This document shows positions 15,971 through 25,437 of a DNA stretch of 64,000 nt, in pieces. Numbering within the stretch: the first letter of the stretch is position 1; each line of letters opens with the position of its first letter. The notes beneath the pieces are model-generated. The model worked only from the letters and a program-made list of their open reading frames with translations, was not told the DNA's origin and made no database searches. This DNA is from Blastococcus saxobsidens (lineage in GTDB: Bacteria > Actinomycetota > Actinomycetes > Mycobacteriales > Geodermatophilaceae), in assembly GCF_010682065.1 (NCBI RefSeq), contig NZ_JAAGWG010000018.1, positions 23,979-87,978 of the forward strand, given 5' to 3'. Position numbers and translations under genes: made by a program.

Positions 15971-16117
15971 GGGAGGACCTCCGCTTCTCAGCCCCGCCCC
16001 GGGGCGCCGACGGACCCACCCTAGTCGTCGTCGGCTGCGGCCGTCGCCGCCCTCGACGGCTCCGTGCAGGGGCCCGGCACGGGCGGGCGAGCGCTGAGGG
16101 GGACGGCGTCCTTCGCG

Positions 16118-16156
16118 TATGCTGGGCTGGCACCCTGTCCGTGCGAGTGCCAGCCC
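16118..16156 (+). promoter_or_regulatory. hrcA promoter with CIRCE element
   Basis: CTGGCACCC (16127-16135), nine bases, GAGTGCCAG (16145-16153): the CIRCE layout TTAGCACTC-N9-GAGTGCTAA with GC-shifted arms and one mismatch; the outer pairing extends to GGG/CCC. A -10 hexamer TATGCT (16118-16123) directly precedes it, so bound HrcA would cover the start site. Confidence 0.8.
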
Positions 16157-16238
16157 GCAGCCGCTCGGGCCGGCCCGCCCCGGGACCTGCGTCCCGACGG
16201 TGCGCACGGCGCGTCGACCGGTACGGGGAGGTGTCACC

Positions 16239-17261
16239 GTGGCGCACGACGAACGCCGCCTGGAGGTGCTCCGGGCCATCGTCCAGGACTTCGTGTCGAC
16301 CAACGACCCGGTCGGCAGCAAGGCCCTGGCCGAGCGGCACGACCTCGGGGTCTCGCCGGCCACCATCCGCAACGACATGGCCGTGCTCGAGGAGCAGGGC
16401 TACATCACCCAGCCGCACACCAGCGCCGGCCGGGTGCCCACCGACAAGGGCTACCGGCTCTTCGTCGACCGGCTGTCGGCGGTCAAGCCGCTCTCGGCCG
16501 CCGAGCGGCGGGCGATCGAGCGCTTCCTCGACGGCGCGGTGGACCTGCACGACGTGCTCGGCCGCACGGTGCGGCTGCTGGCCCAGCTGACCCGCCAGGT
16601 CGCCGTCGTCCAGTACCCGACCCTGTCGCGCAGCGCCGTCCGGCACCTGGAGGTCGTCCAGGTCGCCGGCACCCGCCTGCTGCTGGTGCTGATCACCGAC
16701 ACCGGCCGGGTCGAGCAGCGGGTCGTCGAGTCGCCGGTGGAGGTGGACGCGCAGGCGGTGCCCGAGCTGCGGGCGCTGCTGAACTCCGCGTTCGCCGGCG
16801 TCCGGCTGACCGAGGCCGGCGACAAGGTGCCCGACCTGCTGGACACCGCCCCGCCGCACCTGCGGGGCCTCGTCGCCACGGTGAGCACCACGCTGGTGGA
16901 GACCCTGGTGGAGCCCAGCGAGGACCGGCTCGTCGTCGGCGGGACGGCGAACCTCGCCCGCGGGAACGCGATGGAATTCTCCGGCACCATGCGCCCGTTG
17001 CTCGAGGCGCTGGAGGAACAGGTCGTCGTCCTGCGCCTCATGGGCGAGGTCGACCCGAGCACCGTGCTGGTGCGGATCGGCGAGGAGAACGCCCACGAGG
17101 CGCTCACGGGCGCCTCGCTGGTCACCGTGGGGTACGGCTCCGCCGACCGGCCGCTCGGCGGGCTGGGCGTGGTGGGGCCGACCCGGATGGACTACCCAGG
17201 GAACATGGCCGCGGTTCGTGCCGTGGCCCGCTACGTCGGCCACCTGCTGGCCGAGAGCTGA
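16239..17261 (+). CDS. hrcA: Heat-inducible transcription repressor HrcA
   Basis: 340 residues from GTG 16239, with GGGAG eight bases upstream. The N-terminal winged helix has [20 protein letters not shown] and [20 protein letters not shown], the HrcA signature. It represses dnaJ/groE-type operons by binding CIRCE and depends on GroEL for folding. A CIRCE-like element 80 bases upstream indicates autoregulation of the hrcA-dnaJ unit. The ORF stays open upstream to 16119, but that extension covers the operator and is not used. Confidence 0.96.
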   Translation: MAHDERRLEVLRAIVQDFVSTNDPVGSKALAERHDLGVSPATIRNDMAVLEEQGYITQPHTSAGRVPTDKGYRLFVDRLSAVKPLSAAERRAIERFLDGAVDLHDVLGRTVRLLAQLTRQVAVVQYPTLSRSAVRHLEVVQVAGTRLLLVLITDTGRVEQRVVESPVEVDAQAVPELRALLNSAFAGVRLTEAGDKVPDLLDTAPPHLRGLVATVSTTLVETLVEPSEDRLVVGGTANLARGNAMEFSGTMRPLLEALEEQVVVLRLMGEVDPSTVLVRIGEENAHEALTGASLVTVGYGSADRPLGGLGVVGPTRMDYPGNMAAVRAVARYVGHLLAES

Positions 17262-17276
17262 GGACGAGACTCACCG

Positions 17277-18410
17277 ATGGCAACCGACTACTACGGCGTG
17301 CTGGGGCTTGCCCAGGGGGCGACCGACACCGACATCAAGCGCGCCTACCGGCGGCTGGCCCGGGACCTGCACCCCGACGTCAACCCCGACCCCGAGGCCA
17401 AGGAGCGCTTCCAGGAGGTCACCCGCGCCTACGAGGCGCTGACCGACCCGGAGAAGCGCCGCATCGTCGACCTGGGCGGCGACCCGTTCGACTCCGGTGC
17501 CGGTGGTGCCGGTGGGTTCGGCGGCGCGGCCGGCTTCGGTGGCCTCGGCGACATCATGGACGCCTTCTTCGGGGGCGCGGCGGCCCGCGGGCCGCGCAGC
17601 CGCACCCGCGCCGGCCGCGACGCGCTGATCCCGGTCGAGCTGGAGCTCGACGAGACGGTCTTCGGCACCCAGAAGGACATCACCGTCGACACCGCCGTCC
17701 TCTGCGACACCTGCACCGGGGCCGGCACGGCGCCGGGCACCCACGCCACGACCTGCGCCACCTGCTCGGGTCGCGGCGAGGTGCAGAGCGTGCAGCGGGG
17801 GTTCCTCGGCCAGGTCGTGTCCAGCCGGATCTGCCCGACGTGCTCGGGCACCGGTCAGGTCATCCCCGAGCCGTGCCCCAAGTGCGCCGGCGACGGCCGG
17901 GTGCGCTCCCGGCGCACCATCTCGGTCAAGGTGCCGGCCGGCGTCGAGGACGGCATGCGCATCCGGCTCACCGGCCACGGCGAGGTGGGCCCCGGTGGCG
18001 GCCCCGCCGGTGACCTCTACGTCGAGGTGCACGAGCGCCCGCACCCGGTGTTCACCCGCGAGGGCGAGGACCTGCACTGCCGGGTCACCCTGCCCATGAC
18101 CTCCGCCGCGCTGGGCACCACGCTGAACCTCAAGACGCTGGACGGCGAGGAGGACCTCGACATCCGCCCGGGCACCCAGTCCGGCAGCGTGCTCACCCTG
18201 CGCGCCCACGGCGCCCCGCGGCTGCGGGCGAGCGGCCGGGGGAACCTGCTCGTGCACGTGGAGGTGGAGACGCCCACCAGGCTCGACGCCGAGCAGGAGA
18301 AGCTGCTGCGCGAGCTCGCCGCCCTCCGCGGGGAGGACCAGCCGGAGTCCCACCGCGAGGCGCAGGGCGGGCTGTTCTCCCGGGTCCGCGACGCGTTCAA
18401 CGGGCGCTGA
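17277..18410 (+). CDS. dnaJ: Chaperone DnaJ (actinobacterial DnaJ2 type)
   Basis: 377 residues. The J domain (1-70) contains the HPD motif (DLHPDVNPD), followed by a short Gly/Phe region and four CxxCxGxG zinc repeats ([32 protein letters not shown]) near residues 140-210, then the substrate-binding domains. It is the Hsp40 partner of DnaK. It starts 15 bases after hrcA and shares its CIRCE control. The hrcA-linked copy is usually the second dnaJ in actinobacteria. Confidence 0.97.
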   Translation: MATDYYGVLGLAQGATDTDIKRAYRRLARDLHPDVNPDPEAKERFQEVTRAYEALTDPEKRRIVDLGGDPFDSGAGGAGGFGGAAGFGGLGDIMDAFFGGAAARGPRSRTRAGRDALIPVELELDETVFGTQKDITVDTAVLCDTCTGAGTAPGTHATTCATCSGRGEVQSVQRGFLGQVVSSRICPTCSGTGQVIPEPCPKCAGDGRVRSRRTISVKVPAGVEDGMRIRLTGHGEVGPGGGPAGDLYVEVHERPHPVFTREGEDLHCRVTLPMTSAALGTTLNLKTLDGEEDLDIRPGTQSGSVLTLRAHGAPRLRASGRGNLLVHVEVETPTRLDAEQEKLLRELAALRGEDQPESHREAQGGLFSRVRDAFNGR

Positions 18411-18414
18411 GCCG

Positions 18415-19167
18415 ATGAGCACCGAGGTCCCCGAGCTCGACGGTGCGCCGCTGTTCCTCCTCGACGAGGTGCCCGACGTGCCCGAGCTGCTGGTCGACGG
18501 CCAGGAGGGCCGGCACGCGGTCGACGTGCTGCGCCTGCAGCCGGGGGAGCGGGTGCACGTCGGCGACGGCGAGGGGACGCTCGCCGAGGGCGACGTCGTG
18601 GCGGCCGGACCCGAGGGGCTGCGCGTGGCGGTGCGGGCCCGGTTCGAGGTGCCCGCGCCCGATCCGGAGTTCGTGCTCGTGCAGGCGCTGCCCAAGGGTG
18701 ACCGCGGGCCGTTGGCCGTCGACCTCGCCACCGAGCTGGGCGTGGACCGGATCGTCCCCTGGCAGGCGGCGCGCTGCGTCACCCGCTGGCGCGACGACCG
18801 CGTGGGCAAGGGCGTGGCGAAGTGGCGGGCGGCCGCACGTGCGGCGAGCAAGCAGTCCCGCCGTCCGCGGCTGCCTGAGGTGACCGAGCCGATGACGACC
18901 CGGGAGGTCGCCGGGCTGCTCGCCGACGCCGACCTCGCCGTGGTGCTGCACGAGCAGGCCCGCCGTCCGCTGACCGAGCTCACGATGCCCACGGAGGGCA
19001 CCGTGGTCATCGTCGTCGGCCCCGAGGGCGGGCTCACCGACGGCGAGGTCGTGGCCTTCCGGGCCGCCGGCGCCGAGCCCGTGCGGCTGGGCCCCGAGGT
19101 GCTGCGCACCTCCACCGCCGGCGCGGCCGCGATCGCCGCGCTGTCCGCCTCGACCCGCTGGCACTGA
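18415..19167 (+). CDS. rsmE: 16S rRNA (uracil1498-N3)-methyltransferase
   Basis: 250 residues from ATG 18415, four bases after dnaJ. A PUA-like N-terminal domain is followed by a SPOUT knot with VIVVGPEGGLTDGEV and LGPEVLRTSTAGAAAIAAL, the SAM-binding loops diagnostic for RsmE. It methylates U1498 of 16S rRNA. The hrcA-dnaJ-rsmE order is conserved in actinobacteria. phoH normally follows closely; here a 12-kb insert separates them. Confidence 0.96.
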   Translation: MSTEVPELDGAPLFLLDEVPDVPELLVDGQEGRHAVDVLRLQPGERVHVGDGEGTLAEGDVVAAGPEGLRVAVRARFEVPAPDPEFVLVQALPKGDRGPLAVDLATELGVDRIVPWQAARCVTRWRDDRVGKGVAKWRAAARAASKQSRRPRLPEVTEPMTTREVAGLLADADLAVVLHEQARRPLTELTMPTEGTVVIVVGPEGGLTDGEVVAFRAAGAEPVRLGPEVLRTSTAGAAAIAALSASTRWH

Positions 19168-19178
19168 GCGACGACACC

Positions 19179-19283
19179 GCGGTCCTCCGGACCGCACCAC
19201 GGCCAGGTGCCGTCCTCCTGCTGCGACGAGTGGCGTCAGCGGTCCGCGCCGGGAGCCTCCCGGGCCCCGCGGCGCGGACCGCT
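19179..19283. terminator. Two hairpins between rsmE and ybdD
   Basis: A small one (GCGGTCC-TCC-GGACCGC, 19179-19195) and a larger one with 13-base perfect arms (AGCGGTCCGCGCC 19238-19250, GGCGCGGACCGCT 19271-19283). They separate convergent operons and can terminate from both sides. Confidence 0.65.
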
Positions 19284-19285
19284 GA

Positions 19286-19474
19286 TCAACAGCATCTGGA
19301 CATGGGGTTCTTCTCCGCCGCGTCGGTGCGCTGCTTCTCGAACTCGTAGCGGCTCATCGGCGTGTGCCCGTGCTCCGCGCAGTGGGCCAGGTAGCGGTCC
19401 CAGTTCGCCTCGCCGGTGAACTCCTTGAGGTACCAGCGCACGCCCTGCCAGGCGCGGGTGAGGGTCGCGGTCAC
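19286..19474 (-). CDS. ybdD: YbdD/YjiX family small protein
   Basis: 62 residues from GTG 19474, overlapping the cstA stop by four bases. It contains WYLKEFTGEANWDRYLAHC and PMSRYEFEKQR, and ends SRCC, the conserved Cys pair of the family. It is regularly encoded after cstA or btsT-type pyruvate transporters and is thought to assist them, though the mechanism is unknown. Confidence 0.9.
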   Translation of the reverse strand: MTATLTRAWQGVRWYLKEFTGEANWDRYLAHCAEHGHTPMSRYEFEKQRTDAAEKNPMSRCC

Positions 19475-21693
19475 TTCTCCTCCGCCTCGCCGCGGCCGGC
19501 GCCGGCGCCGACCAGCCGGTCGCGGTCGGCCATCGCCCGCTTCTCCTCGGCGGTGGCGAACAGGCCGGCCGGCTCGACGATCTGCGACGGCACGGCCGGC
19601 TCCTCCGTGGTCGGCAGGCCGTGCGACCGGATCGCCTTGGCGATGACGACGGCGGCGTGCGCGGCGACGACCAGCGTGAGGAGCGCGAAGACGGCCTGCA
19701 GGATGCCGTTGAGCGTGGAGTTGAAGATGACCTGGTCCATCTGCTCCTGGGTAGTCGCGGGCGCCAGCAGCTCCCCGGCGTCCTGGGCGTCGGAGTACAC
19801 GCCCGCCTGGGTGAAGTAGCCGACCCGCGGGTCGCCGGAGAAGACCTTCTGCCAGCTCGCGGTCATGGTGATGACCAGGTCCCACGCCAGCGGGACCGCA
19901 GTCACCCAGGCGTAGCGGAGCTTGCCGTGCTTGACCAGCAGCACGGTGCACAGCGTGAGCGCGATGGCGGCCAGCAGCTGGTTGGCGATGCCGAACAGCG
20001 GGAAGAGCTGGTTGACGCCGCCCAGCGGGTCGGTGACGCCGATGTAGAGCACCGAGCCCCACAGGCCGACGACGACGGCGCTGGCGATGATGTTGCCCGG
20101 CCGCCACGACAGGTCGCCGAAGCGCTTCCAGACGTTGCCGATCGTGTCCTGCAGCATGAACCGGCCCACGCGGGTGCCGGCGTCGACGGCGGTGAGGATG
20201 AACAGCGCCTCGAACATGATCGCGAAGTGGTACCAGAACGCCTGGCCGCCGCCGCCGAACGCCTGGCTGAACACCTGGGCGAGGCCCACGGCCAGCGCCG
20301 GGGCGCCGCCGGTCCGCGAGACGAGGCTGTCCTCCTGGACGGCCGCCGAGGCCGCGGCGATGCTCTGGGCGGTGGTGTCGAACCCGAGACCCTGCACGAA
20401 CGCCGCTGCCGACTCCGCCGTCCCGCCGGTGGCTCCGGCCGGGCTGTTCATCGCGTAGTAGAGGCCCTGGTCGATCACGACGGCGGCGATCAGCGCGCTG
20501 ATGGCCACGAAGGACTCCATCAGCATGCCGCCGTAGCCGATGAGCCGGACCTGGCTCTCCTTGGCCACCATCTTCGGCGTCGTCCCCGACGAGATCAGCG
20601 CGTGGAAGCCCGAGAGCGCACCGCAGGCGATCGTGATGAACACGAACGGGAAGAGCGACCCGGCGAAGACCGGACCGGTGCCCTCGCGGGCGAACTGCGT
20701 CACCGCGTCGGCCTGGATGACCGGGCGGGCGATGATCAGGCTCGCGGCCAGCAGGACGATGACGCCGATCTTCATGAACGTGGAGAGGTAGTCGCGCGGG
20801 GTCAGCAGGAGCCAGACGGGCAGCACCGAGGCGACGAACCCGTAGATGACCAGGGCCAGGACCAGCCACTCCCGCGACAGGGTCAGCGCGTCGCCCAGCG
20901 CGGTGTCCTGGATCCAGCCGCCGCCGACGATCGCCAGCAGCAGCAGGGCGACGCCGATGCCGGTGGCCTCGAGCACCCTGCCCGGTCGCAACCGGCGCAG
21001 GTAGACGCCCATGAACAGCGCGATCGGGATGGTCAGCGCGATGGAGAAGACCCCCCACGGCGACTCGGCCAGCGCGTTCACCACGATCAGCGCGAGCACC
21101 GCGAGGATGATGATCATGATCGCGAAGACGGCGATCAGCGCGGCGATGCCGCCGACGATCCCGATCTCCTCGCGGATCATCTGGCCCAGGCTCTTCCCGT
21201 TGCGGCGCATCGAGAAGAACATGACGACGAGGTCCTGGACGGCCCCGGCGAAGATGACGCCGACGACGATCCAGATCGTGCCGGGCAGGTAGCCCATCTG
21301 GGCGGCGAGCACGGGCCCGACCAGCGGTCCGGCGCCGGCGATGGCGGCGAAGTGGTGGCCGAAGAGGACCCGCCGGTCGGTGACGTCGAAGTCCACGCCG
21401 TTCTGCAGCCGCTCGGCGGGCGTGGCCCGGCGGTCGTCGGCGCGCAGCACCCGGTAGGTGATGAAGCGGGCGTAGAAGCGGTAGGCGATGGCGTAGGAGC
21501 ACAGCGCCGCGAACAGCATCCACAGCGCGGAGATCGTCTCGCCGCGGGCGAGCGCCAGCACCGTCCAGCAGACCGCGCCGACGGCGGCGACGGCGGTCCA
21601 GACGAGGATCGACCTCAGCGGTGGGCGTCTCCTCCCCGGACCCGAGGGAGCGGCGCCCCCGGCGTCGTCGTTCCTGGTCATGGTCCCGGCCAT
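19471..21693 (-). CDS. cstA: Carbon starvation protein CstA (pyruvate/peptide transporter)
   Basis: 740 residues with about 16-18 membrane helices. Typical CstA stretches are visible: GHHFAAIAGAGPLVGPVLAA near residue 110, GALSGFHALISSGTTPKM in the middle and a C-terminal domain around VFSQAFGGGGQAFWYHFAI. Family knowledge: members import pyruvate and perhaps peptides under carbon limitation. The ATG at 21693 has GGGAGG upstream (a second ATG lies four codons in). It forms an operon with ybdD. Confidence 0.95.
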   Translation of the reverse strand: MAGTMTRNDDAGGAAPSGPGRRRPPLRSILVWTAVAAVGAVCWTVLALARGETISALWMLFAALCSYAIAYRFYARFITYRVLRADDRRATPAERLQNGVDFDVTDRRVLFGHHFAAIAGAGPLVGPVLAAQMGYLPGTIWIVVGVIFAGAVQDLVVMFFSMRRNGKSLGQMIREEIGIVGGIAALIAVFAIMIIILAVLALIVVNALAESPWGVFSIALTIPIALFMGVYLRRLRPGRVLEATGIGVALLLLAIVGGGWIQDTALGDALTLSREWLVLALVIYGFVASVLPVWLLLTPRDYLSTFMKIGVIVLLAASLIIARPVIQADAVTQFAREGTGPVFAGSLFPFVFITIACGALSGFHALISSGTTPKMVAKESQVRLIGYGGMLMESFVAISALIAAVVIDQGLYYAMNSPAGATGGTAESAAAFVQGLGFDTTAQSIAAASAAVQEDSLVSRTGGAPALAVGLAQVFSQAFGGGGQAFWYHFAIMFEALFILTAVDAGTRVGRFMLQDTIGNVWKRFGDLSWRPGNIIASAVVVGLWGSVLYIGVTDPLGGVNQLFPLFGIANQLLAAIALTLCTVLLVKHGKLRYAWVTAVPLAWDLVITMTASWQKVFSGDPRVGYFTQAGVYSDAQDAGELLAPATTQEQMDQVIFNSTLNGILQAVFALLTLVVAAHAAVVIAKAIRSHGLPTTEEPAVPSQIVEPAGLFATAEEKRAMADRDRLVGAGAGRGEAEEK

Positions 21694-21805
21694 CTGTGCC
21701 TCCCGCTCGCGGCGACCTGGGCGGCGCCTGCGGGCAGCAGCATAGGGATCCGGAGCCGTTCCGCGAGGGGGAAACGACCGCTGTCGTCTCGCGATCCGCG
21801 GCGGG

Positions 21806-23416
21806 TCAGCGCAGGGCGGCGCGGGCCCTCGAACCGAGCACGTCGACGGCGAAGCCCAGCAGCACGACGGCGCCCAGCACGGTGGTCACCGCCGGCCAGT
21901 CGAACGCCGAGGTCCGGGCCGACAGCAGCACGCCGATGCCCCCGGCGCCGAGCAGCCCGACGAGCACCGTGTCGCGGATCGTCACCTCCCAGCGGTGCAG
22001 GGCGAGCGCGAGCACCGGCCCGGCCAGCGCCGGCACCGCGCCGTACAGCCAGGCGCCCGCCGGCGAGGCGCCGGCCGCCCGCAGTGCCGCAGGAGGACGG
22101 CGGTCGGCCTCCTCGACCGCCTCGCCGACGAGCCGGCCGAGCACGCCCAGCGTGTAGACGGCCAGCGCCAGCGCGCCGGGCAGGATCCCGGGGAGCAGCA
22201 CGAAGAGCAGCACCAGCGCCCACACCGGCGGGGGCACCGCGCGCAGCAGCAGCAGTCCGGCCCGCACCAGGACGCCGAGCGCCCGGCGGAGGGGGCCGGC
22301 CGCCGGCGGCCGTGCGGCGAGGCCGGCGAGGGCGACCGCGCCGGCGGTGGCGAGGACGATCGCCACCACCGACATGAGCAGCGTGTCGACGGCGGTGGTG
22401 GCCACGTCGCCGAGCAGCGACGGGTCGGTCGACGGCGGCCACGCCGCGGCGGCGACGTAGGACAGCTGCTCACCGGTGCGGCCGGAGAACAGCGCGGCGG
22501 GGGAGAGGGCGAGGAACCATCCCGCCCAGCCGGCCAGCCCGACGACGGCCAGGACCGACGCCGTCAGCACCGGGTCGCGGCCGGGGCCCGGGGACGGGGG
22601 AGCGGCCACCCGCCGGCGGACGGCGCGCCCGCAGACGTCGGCCAGCAGGCAGAGCAGGGCCAGGGCGTAGACCGTCGTCCAGACCTGCTCCCAGCGCAGC
22701 GAGGTGAACGAGAGCGCCAGCTGGTAGCCCAGGCCGCCGGCGCCGATGAGGCCGAGCACCACCGCCGACCGGACGGCGCACTCCAGCCGGTAGAACGAGT
22801 AGGACAGCAGCCCGCCGGCCGCCGGCGGCAGCAGCCCGTACAACGCGGCGGTGCCCCGGCCGGCCCCCGCGGCCACCAGGGCCTCGTAGCCGCCGCGGGG
22901 CACCTCGTCGAGCAGGTCGGCGAAGACGGTGGCGGTGACGGCGCCGTACGGGACGGCGATGGCCAGCACGCCCACCCACGGGTCCAGCCCGAGGACGTTG
23001 AGCAGCAGGAGCCCCCACACCGCCTCGTGCAGACCACGCGGAACGGCGAGCAGTCCGCGGGTGACCAGCCAGCCCGTGCGGCGTCGTCCCCAGGTGCGCC
23101 GGGAGACGAGCACGGCACCGACGGCGCCGAGCAGCAGGGCCAGCCCGCCGCCGAGCACCGCGTAGGCGACCGTGACCAGGACCGAGTCGGCCACGACGGC
23201 CAGGAACCCGGGATCGAGCTCCGGCCGCAGCGCCGCCGCCGCGAAGCGGCCGAACTGCGCGAACCCGCCCCGGTTCAGCACCGGACCGGAGAGCAGGCCG
23301 CTGCCGGCGAGGGCGGCCGCGGTCAGCGCGACCGCGGCCAGGCCCCACGCCCACCGCCGCCGGTCCCGCGCCAAGCGGGGGGCCGGCGGGGCGGCGCGGT
23401 CGAGCACGGTGGTCAC
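21806..23416 (-). CDS. PhnE-like ABC permease, two permease domains fused
   Basis: 536 residues, about twice a normal PhnE. Two permease modules are visible, each with an EAA-type loop: EALVAAGAGRGTAALYG ending LIGAGGLGYQL in the first, and AALRAAGASPAGAWLYG ending LLGAGGIGVLL in the second. One polypeptide thus provides both halves of the channel. GTG 23416 overlaps the ATPase stop. It completes a substrate-binding protein-ATPase-permease operon of the phosphonate/phosphate-ester type. The exact substrate is not predictable; no C-P lyase genes are nearby. Confidence 0.88.
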   Translation of the reverse strand: MTTVLDRAAPPAPRLARDRRRWAWGLAAVALTAAALAGSGLLSGPVLNRGGFAQFGRFAAAALRPELDPGFLAVVADSVLVTVAYAVLGGGLALLLGAVGAVLVSRRTWGRRRTGWLVTRGLLAVPRGLHEAVWGLLLLNVLGLDPWVGVLAIAVPYGAVTATVFADLLDEVPRGGYEALVAAGAGRGTAALYGLLPPAAGGLLSYSFYRLECAVRSAVVLGLIGAGGLGYQLALSFTSLRWEQVWTTVYALALLCLLADVCGRAVRRRVAAPPSPGPGRDPVLTASVLAVVGLAGWAGWFLALSPAALFSGRTGEQLSYVAAAAWPPSTDPSLLGDVATTAVDTLLMSVVAIVLATAGAVALAGLAARPPAAGPLRRALGVLVRAGLLLLRAVPPPVWALVLLFVLLPGILPGALALAVYTLGVLGRLVGEAVEEADRRPPAALRAAGASPAGAWLYGAVPALAGPVLALALHRWEVTIRDTVLVGLLGAGGIGVLLSARTSAFDWPAVTTVLGAVVLLGFAVDVLGSRARAALR

Positions 23417-24159
23417 CGGGTGACCCCGTAGAACCGCTCCAGGGCCGTGGCCGTCAGCGAGTCCGCGGGGGCGTCGAGGACCACCCGGCCGGAGTCGAGG
23501 CCGACCACCCGGTCGCAGTGCCGCAGCGCCAGCGCCGGATCGTGCAGGCAGGCGACGAGGGCGCCGCCGCGCTCGGCGGCGAGCTCGCCGAGGACCGCGA
23601 GGACCGTGTCGGCCAGCGCCGGGTCCAGCGCCGACGCGGGCTCGTCGGCCAGCACCAGCTCGGGCCGCTGCAGCAGCACCCGGGCGACGGCGACCCGCTG
23701 GCGCTGGCCGCCGGAGAGCCGGTCGGTGCGCTCGTACATCCGGTCGGCCAGGCCGAGCCGGTGCAGCGCGGCGCCGACCTCCGCCGTCCCCTGGGGCCGG
23801 ACCAGCGACCAGGCGGCGCGGGCCGCCGACCACGAGCCGAGCCGGCCGGCGTTCACGTTGTGCACCACGCGCAGCTGCCCGGGCAGGTCCAGGGACTGGC
23901 GCACCGAGCCGGTGCGCCCGCGCAGGCGGCGCAGCTCCCGGCCCCGCAGCGACGTCGGGTCGACGCCGTGCACCCGGACCTCCCCGGCGGTCGGCGTCAC
24001 GCTGCCGTCGAGCACGCCGAGCAGCGTCGACTTCCCCGCCCCGGAGGCGCCCACGACGGCGACCCGCTCGCCGCGGGCGACGGCGAGGTCCACCCCGGAC
24101 AGCGCCGTCGTGCCGCCGAAGCGCACCTCGATCCCGCTGAGCCGGACGATCGCGGTCAG
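23413..24159 (-). CDS. PhnC-like ABC ATP-binding protein
   Basis: 248 residues if translation starts at CTG 24159, which overlaps the stop of the binding-protein gene (CTGA); the first conventional start, GTG 24126, would remove the first beta strand (LTAIVRLSGIEV). Walker A GASGAGKST, signature LSGGQRQRV, Walker B LVLADEPASALD and switch His in CLHDPAL are intact. Order and spacing match phnD-phnC-phnE operons. All three genes overlap by four bases. Confidence 0.87.
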   Translation of the reverse strand: MTAIVRLSGIEVRFGGTTALSGVDLAVARGERVAVVGASGAGKSTLLGVLDGSVTPTAGEVRVHGVDPTSLRGRELRRLRGRTGSVRQSLDLPGQLRVVHNVNAGRLGSWSAARAAWSLVRPQGTAEVGAALHRLGLADRMYERTDRLSGGQRQRVAVARVLLQRPELVLADEPASALDPALADTVLAVLGELAAERGGALVACLHDPALALRHCDRVVGLDSGRVVLDAPADSLTATALERFYGVTR

Positions 24160-25112
24160 CTGATCAACCCGAGGTCACGGCCGATCTCCTCGATCTGCCG
24201 GTAGTTCGCCGCCTCGGTCGGGACGAACGACCCGGCCCCGAAGAGGTCGAGCACTCCTGCGTCGGTGGGCCGGTCGGGGGAGAGTCCGGTGAAGTACCCG
24301 ACGACCCGGTCGGGCCCGCCGAGCCGCTCGGCCGCCCGCGGCCCCAGCAGCCAGTGGTAGTCGGAGTACCCCGGGGTCCGGGCGTAGGCGACCACCGCGG
24401 GGTCGACCTCCCCGGCCTCGGTGCGGGCCAGCCACACCTGCTCGTTGACCGCCCCTGCCTGGTAGCTCCCCGAGGCGACGAGGGCGAGCGTGGCGTCGTG
24501 CGAGCCGGAGAACCCGGGCCCGCCCGGGAAGCCCTCCGGGTCCACGCCGGCCTCGCGCAGGAAGTAGGCGGGCATGAGCCGGCCCGACGTGGAGGTCTGG
24601 CTGCCGTAGGTGAAGCGCAGGTCCGCGAGCGGGCGCAGGTCGTCGGACGGGGTCAGCCCGGTCGCGGTGTTGACGACGAACACCGAGTGGAAGTCGGCGT
24701 CGATGTCGCGCTGGGCCACCGGGACGGCGCCGGGCGTCTGCAGCCGCGCCTGGACCCCGGTGAGGCCGCCGAACCAGACCAGGTCGAGGTCGCCGGTGCG
24801 GAACAGCGAGACCGCGGCCGCGTAGTCGGTGACCGGCCGGTACTCGACGGGGATGCCGAGCGCGTCGGCCAGGGAGTCGGCGACGGCGGCGTGCAGCCGC
24901 TGCAGCAGCTCGGGGTCCTGGTCGGGGATCGCGCCGATGCGCAGCGGGCCGGCCCGGTCGGGGGCGGCGGCGGAGCCGGCGCCGCAGCCGGCGAGCGCGG
25001 CGGCCAGGGCGGCGCCCGTGCCGGCCAGCAGGGCGCGGCGGGAGAGGCGGGGGAGGAGCGGGACGGTCACGGTCTCGGGGCCACCCGACCGGGCGGCGCG
25101 AACGGTGCTCAC
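24156..25112 (-). CDS. PhnD-like substrate-binding lipoprotein, possible Tat substrate
   Basis: 318 residues from GTG 25112, with GAGG at a good distance. The N-terminus has twin arginines (RLSRRALLAG) followed by a hydrophobic run and lipobox (AALAGC), so export by Tat and lipid anchoring are likely. The mature part resembles PhnD-type proteins: LRIGAIPDQDPE, LGIPVEYRPVTDYAAAVSLF, LDLVWFGGLTGVQA and SGSYQAGAVNEQVW. Ligand unknown; phosphonates, phosphite or other oxyanion esters are possible. First gene of the operon, with a structured 5' leader. Confidence 0.87.
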   Translation of the reverse strand: MSTVRAARSGGPETVTVPLLPRLSRRALLAGTGAALAAALAGCGAGSAAAPDRAGPLRIGAIPDQDPELLQRLHAAVADSLADALGIPVEYRPVTDYAAAVSLFRTGDLDLVWFGGLTGVQARLQTPGAVPVAQRDIDADFHSVFVVNTATGLTPSDDLRPLADLRFTYGSQTSTSGRLMPAYFLREAGVDPEGFPGGPGFSGSHDATLALVASGSYQAGAVNEQVWLARTEAGEVDPAVVAYARTPGYSDYHWLLGPRAAERLGGPDRVVGYFTGLSPDRPTDAGVLDLFGAGSFVPTEAANYRQIEEIGRDLGLIS

Positions 25113-25437
25113 TACGTCCTCGCGGGGGGCAGGGGAACGGGCACGACGGACCTCCGGGCGTTCGGCATCGGGTGCCCCATCCTGTACCGGAGGCCCCGGC
25201 GGCGGCACGGCGCGCCGTCGTCGCACCCCTGCGGCGCCCAGGTCGGTCACGTTCTGGGCACGCTTCCCGCACCCCGGCGCGGACGGTCCCGGGGGCTGCC
25301 TAGTGTGACGGGCGTAACCGGCCGGCCGACATGGTCGGCCCCACGACCCGGGGCAGCGAGGGCAGGCCCCCGTCCGCCCTGGAGACGCGCGAACCCGCCG
25401 GCCGCCAGGCGGGCGCCGGGTTCGACAAGGGAGAGAC
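25113..25437. other. Divergent intergenic region (325 bases) with structured leader
   Basis: No gene is seen. Toward the binding-protein gene (minus strand) a 7-bp stem CCTCCGG/CCGGAGG (25187-25193 with 25151-25157) encloses a small hairpin GGCA-N5-TGCC (25164-25176), which could be regulatory. Toward livK there is a -10-like TAGTGT (25301-25306), a hairpin GGCCGAC-ATG-GTCGGCC (25324-25340), a larger GAACCC/GGGTTC hairpin just upstream of the start, and the ribosome binding site GGGAGAG. Confidence 0.45.
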
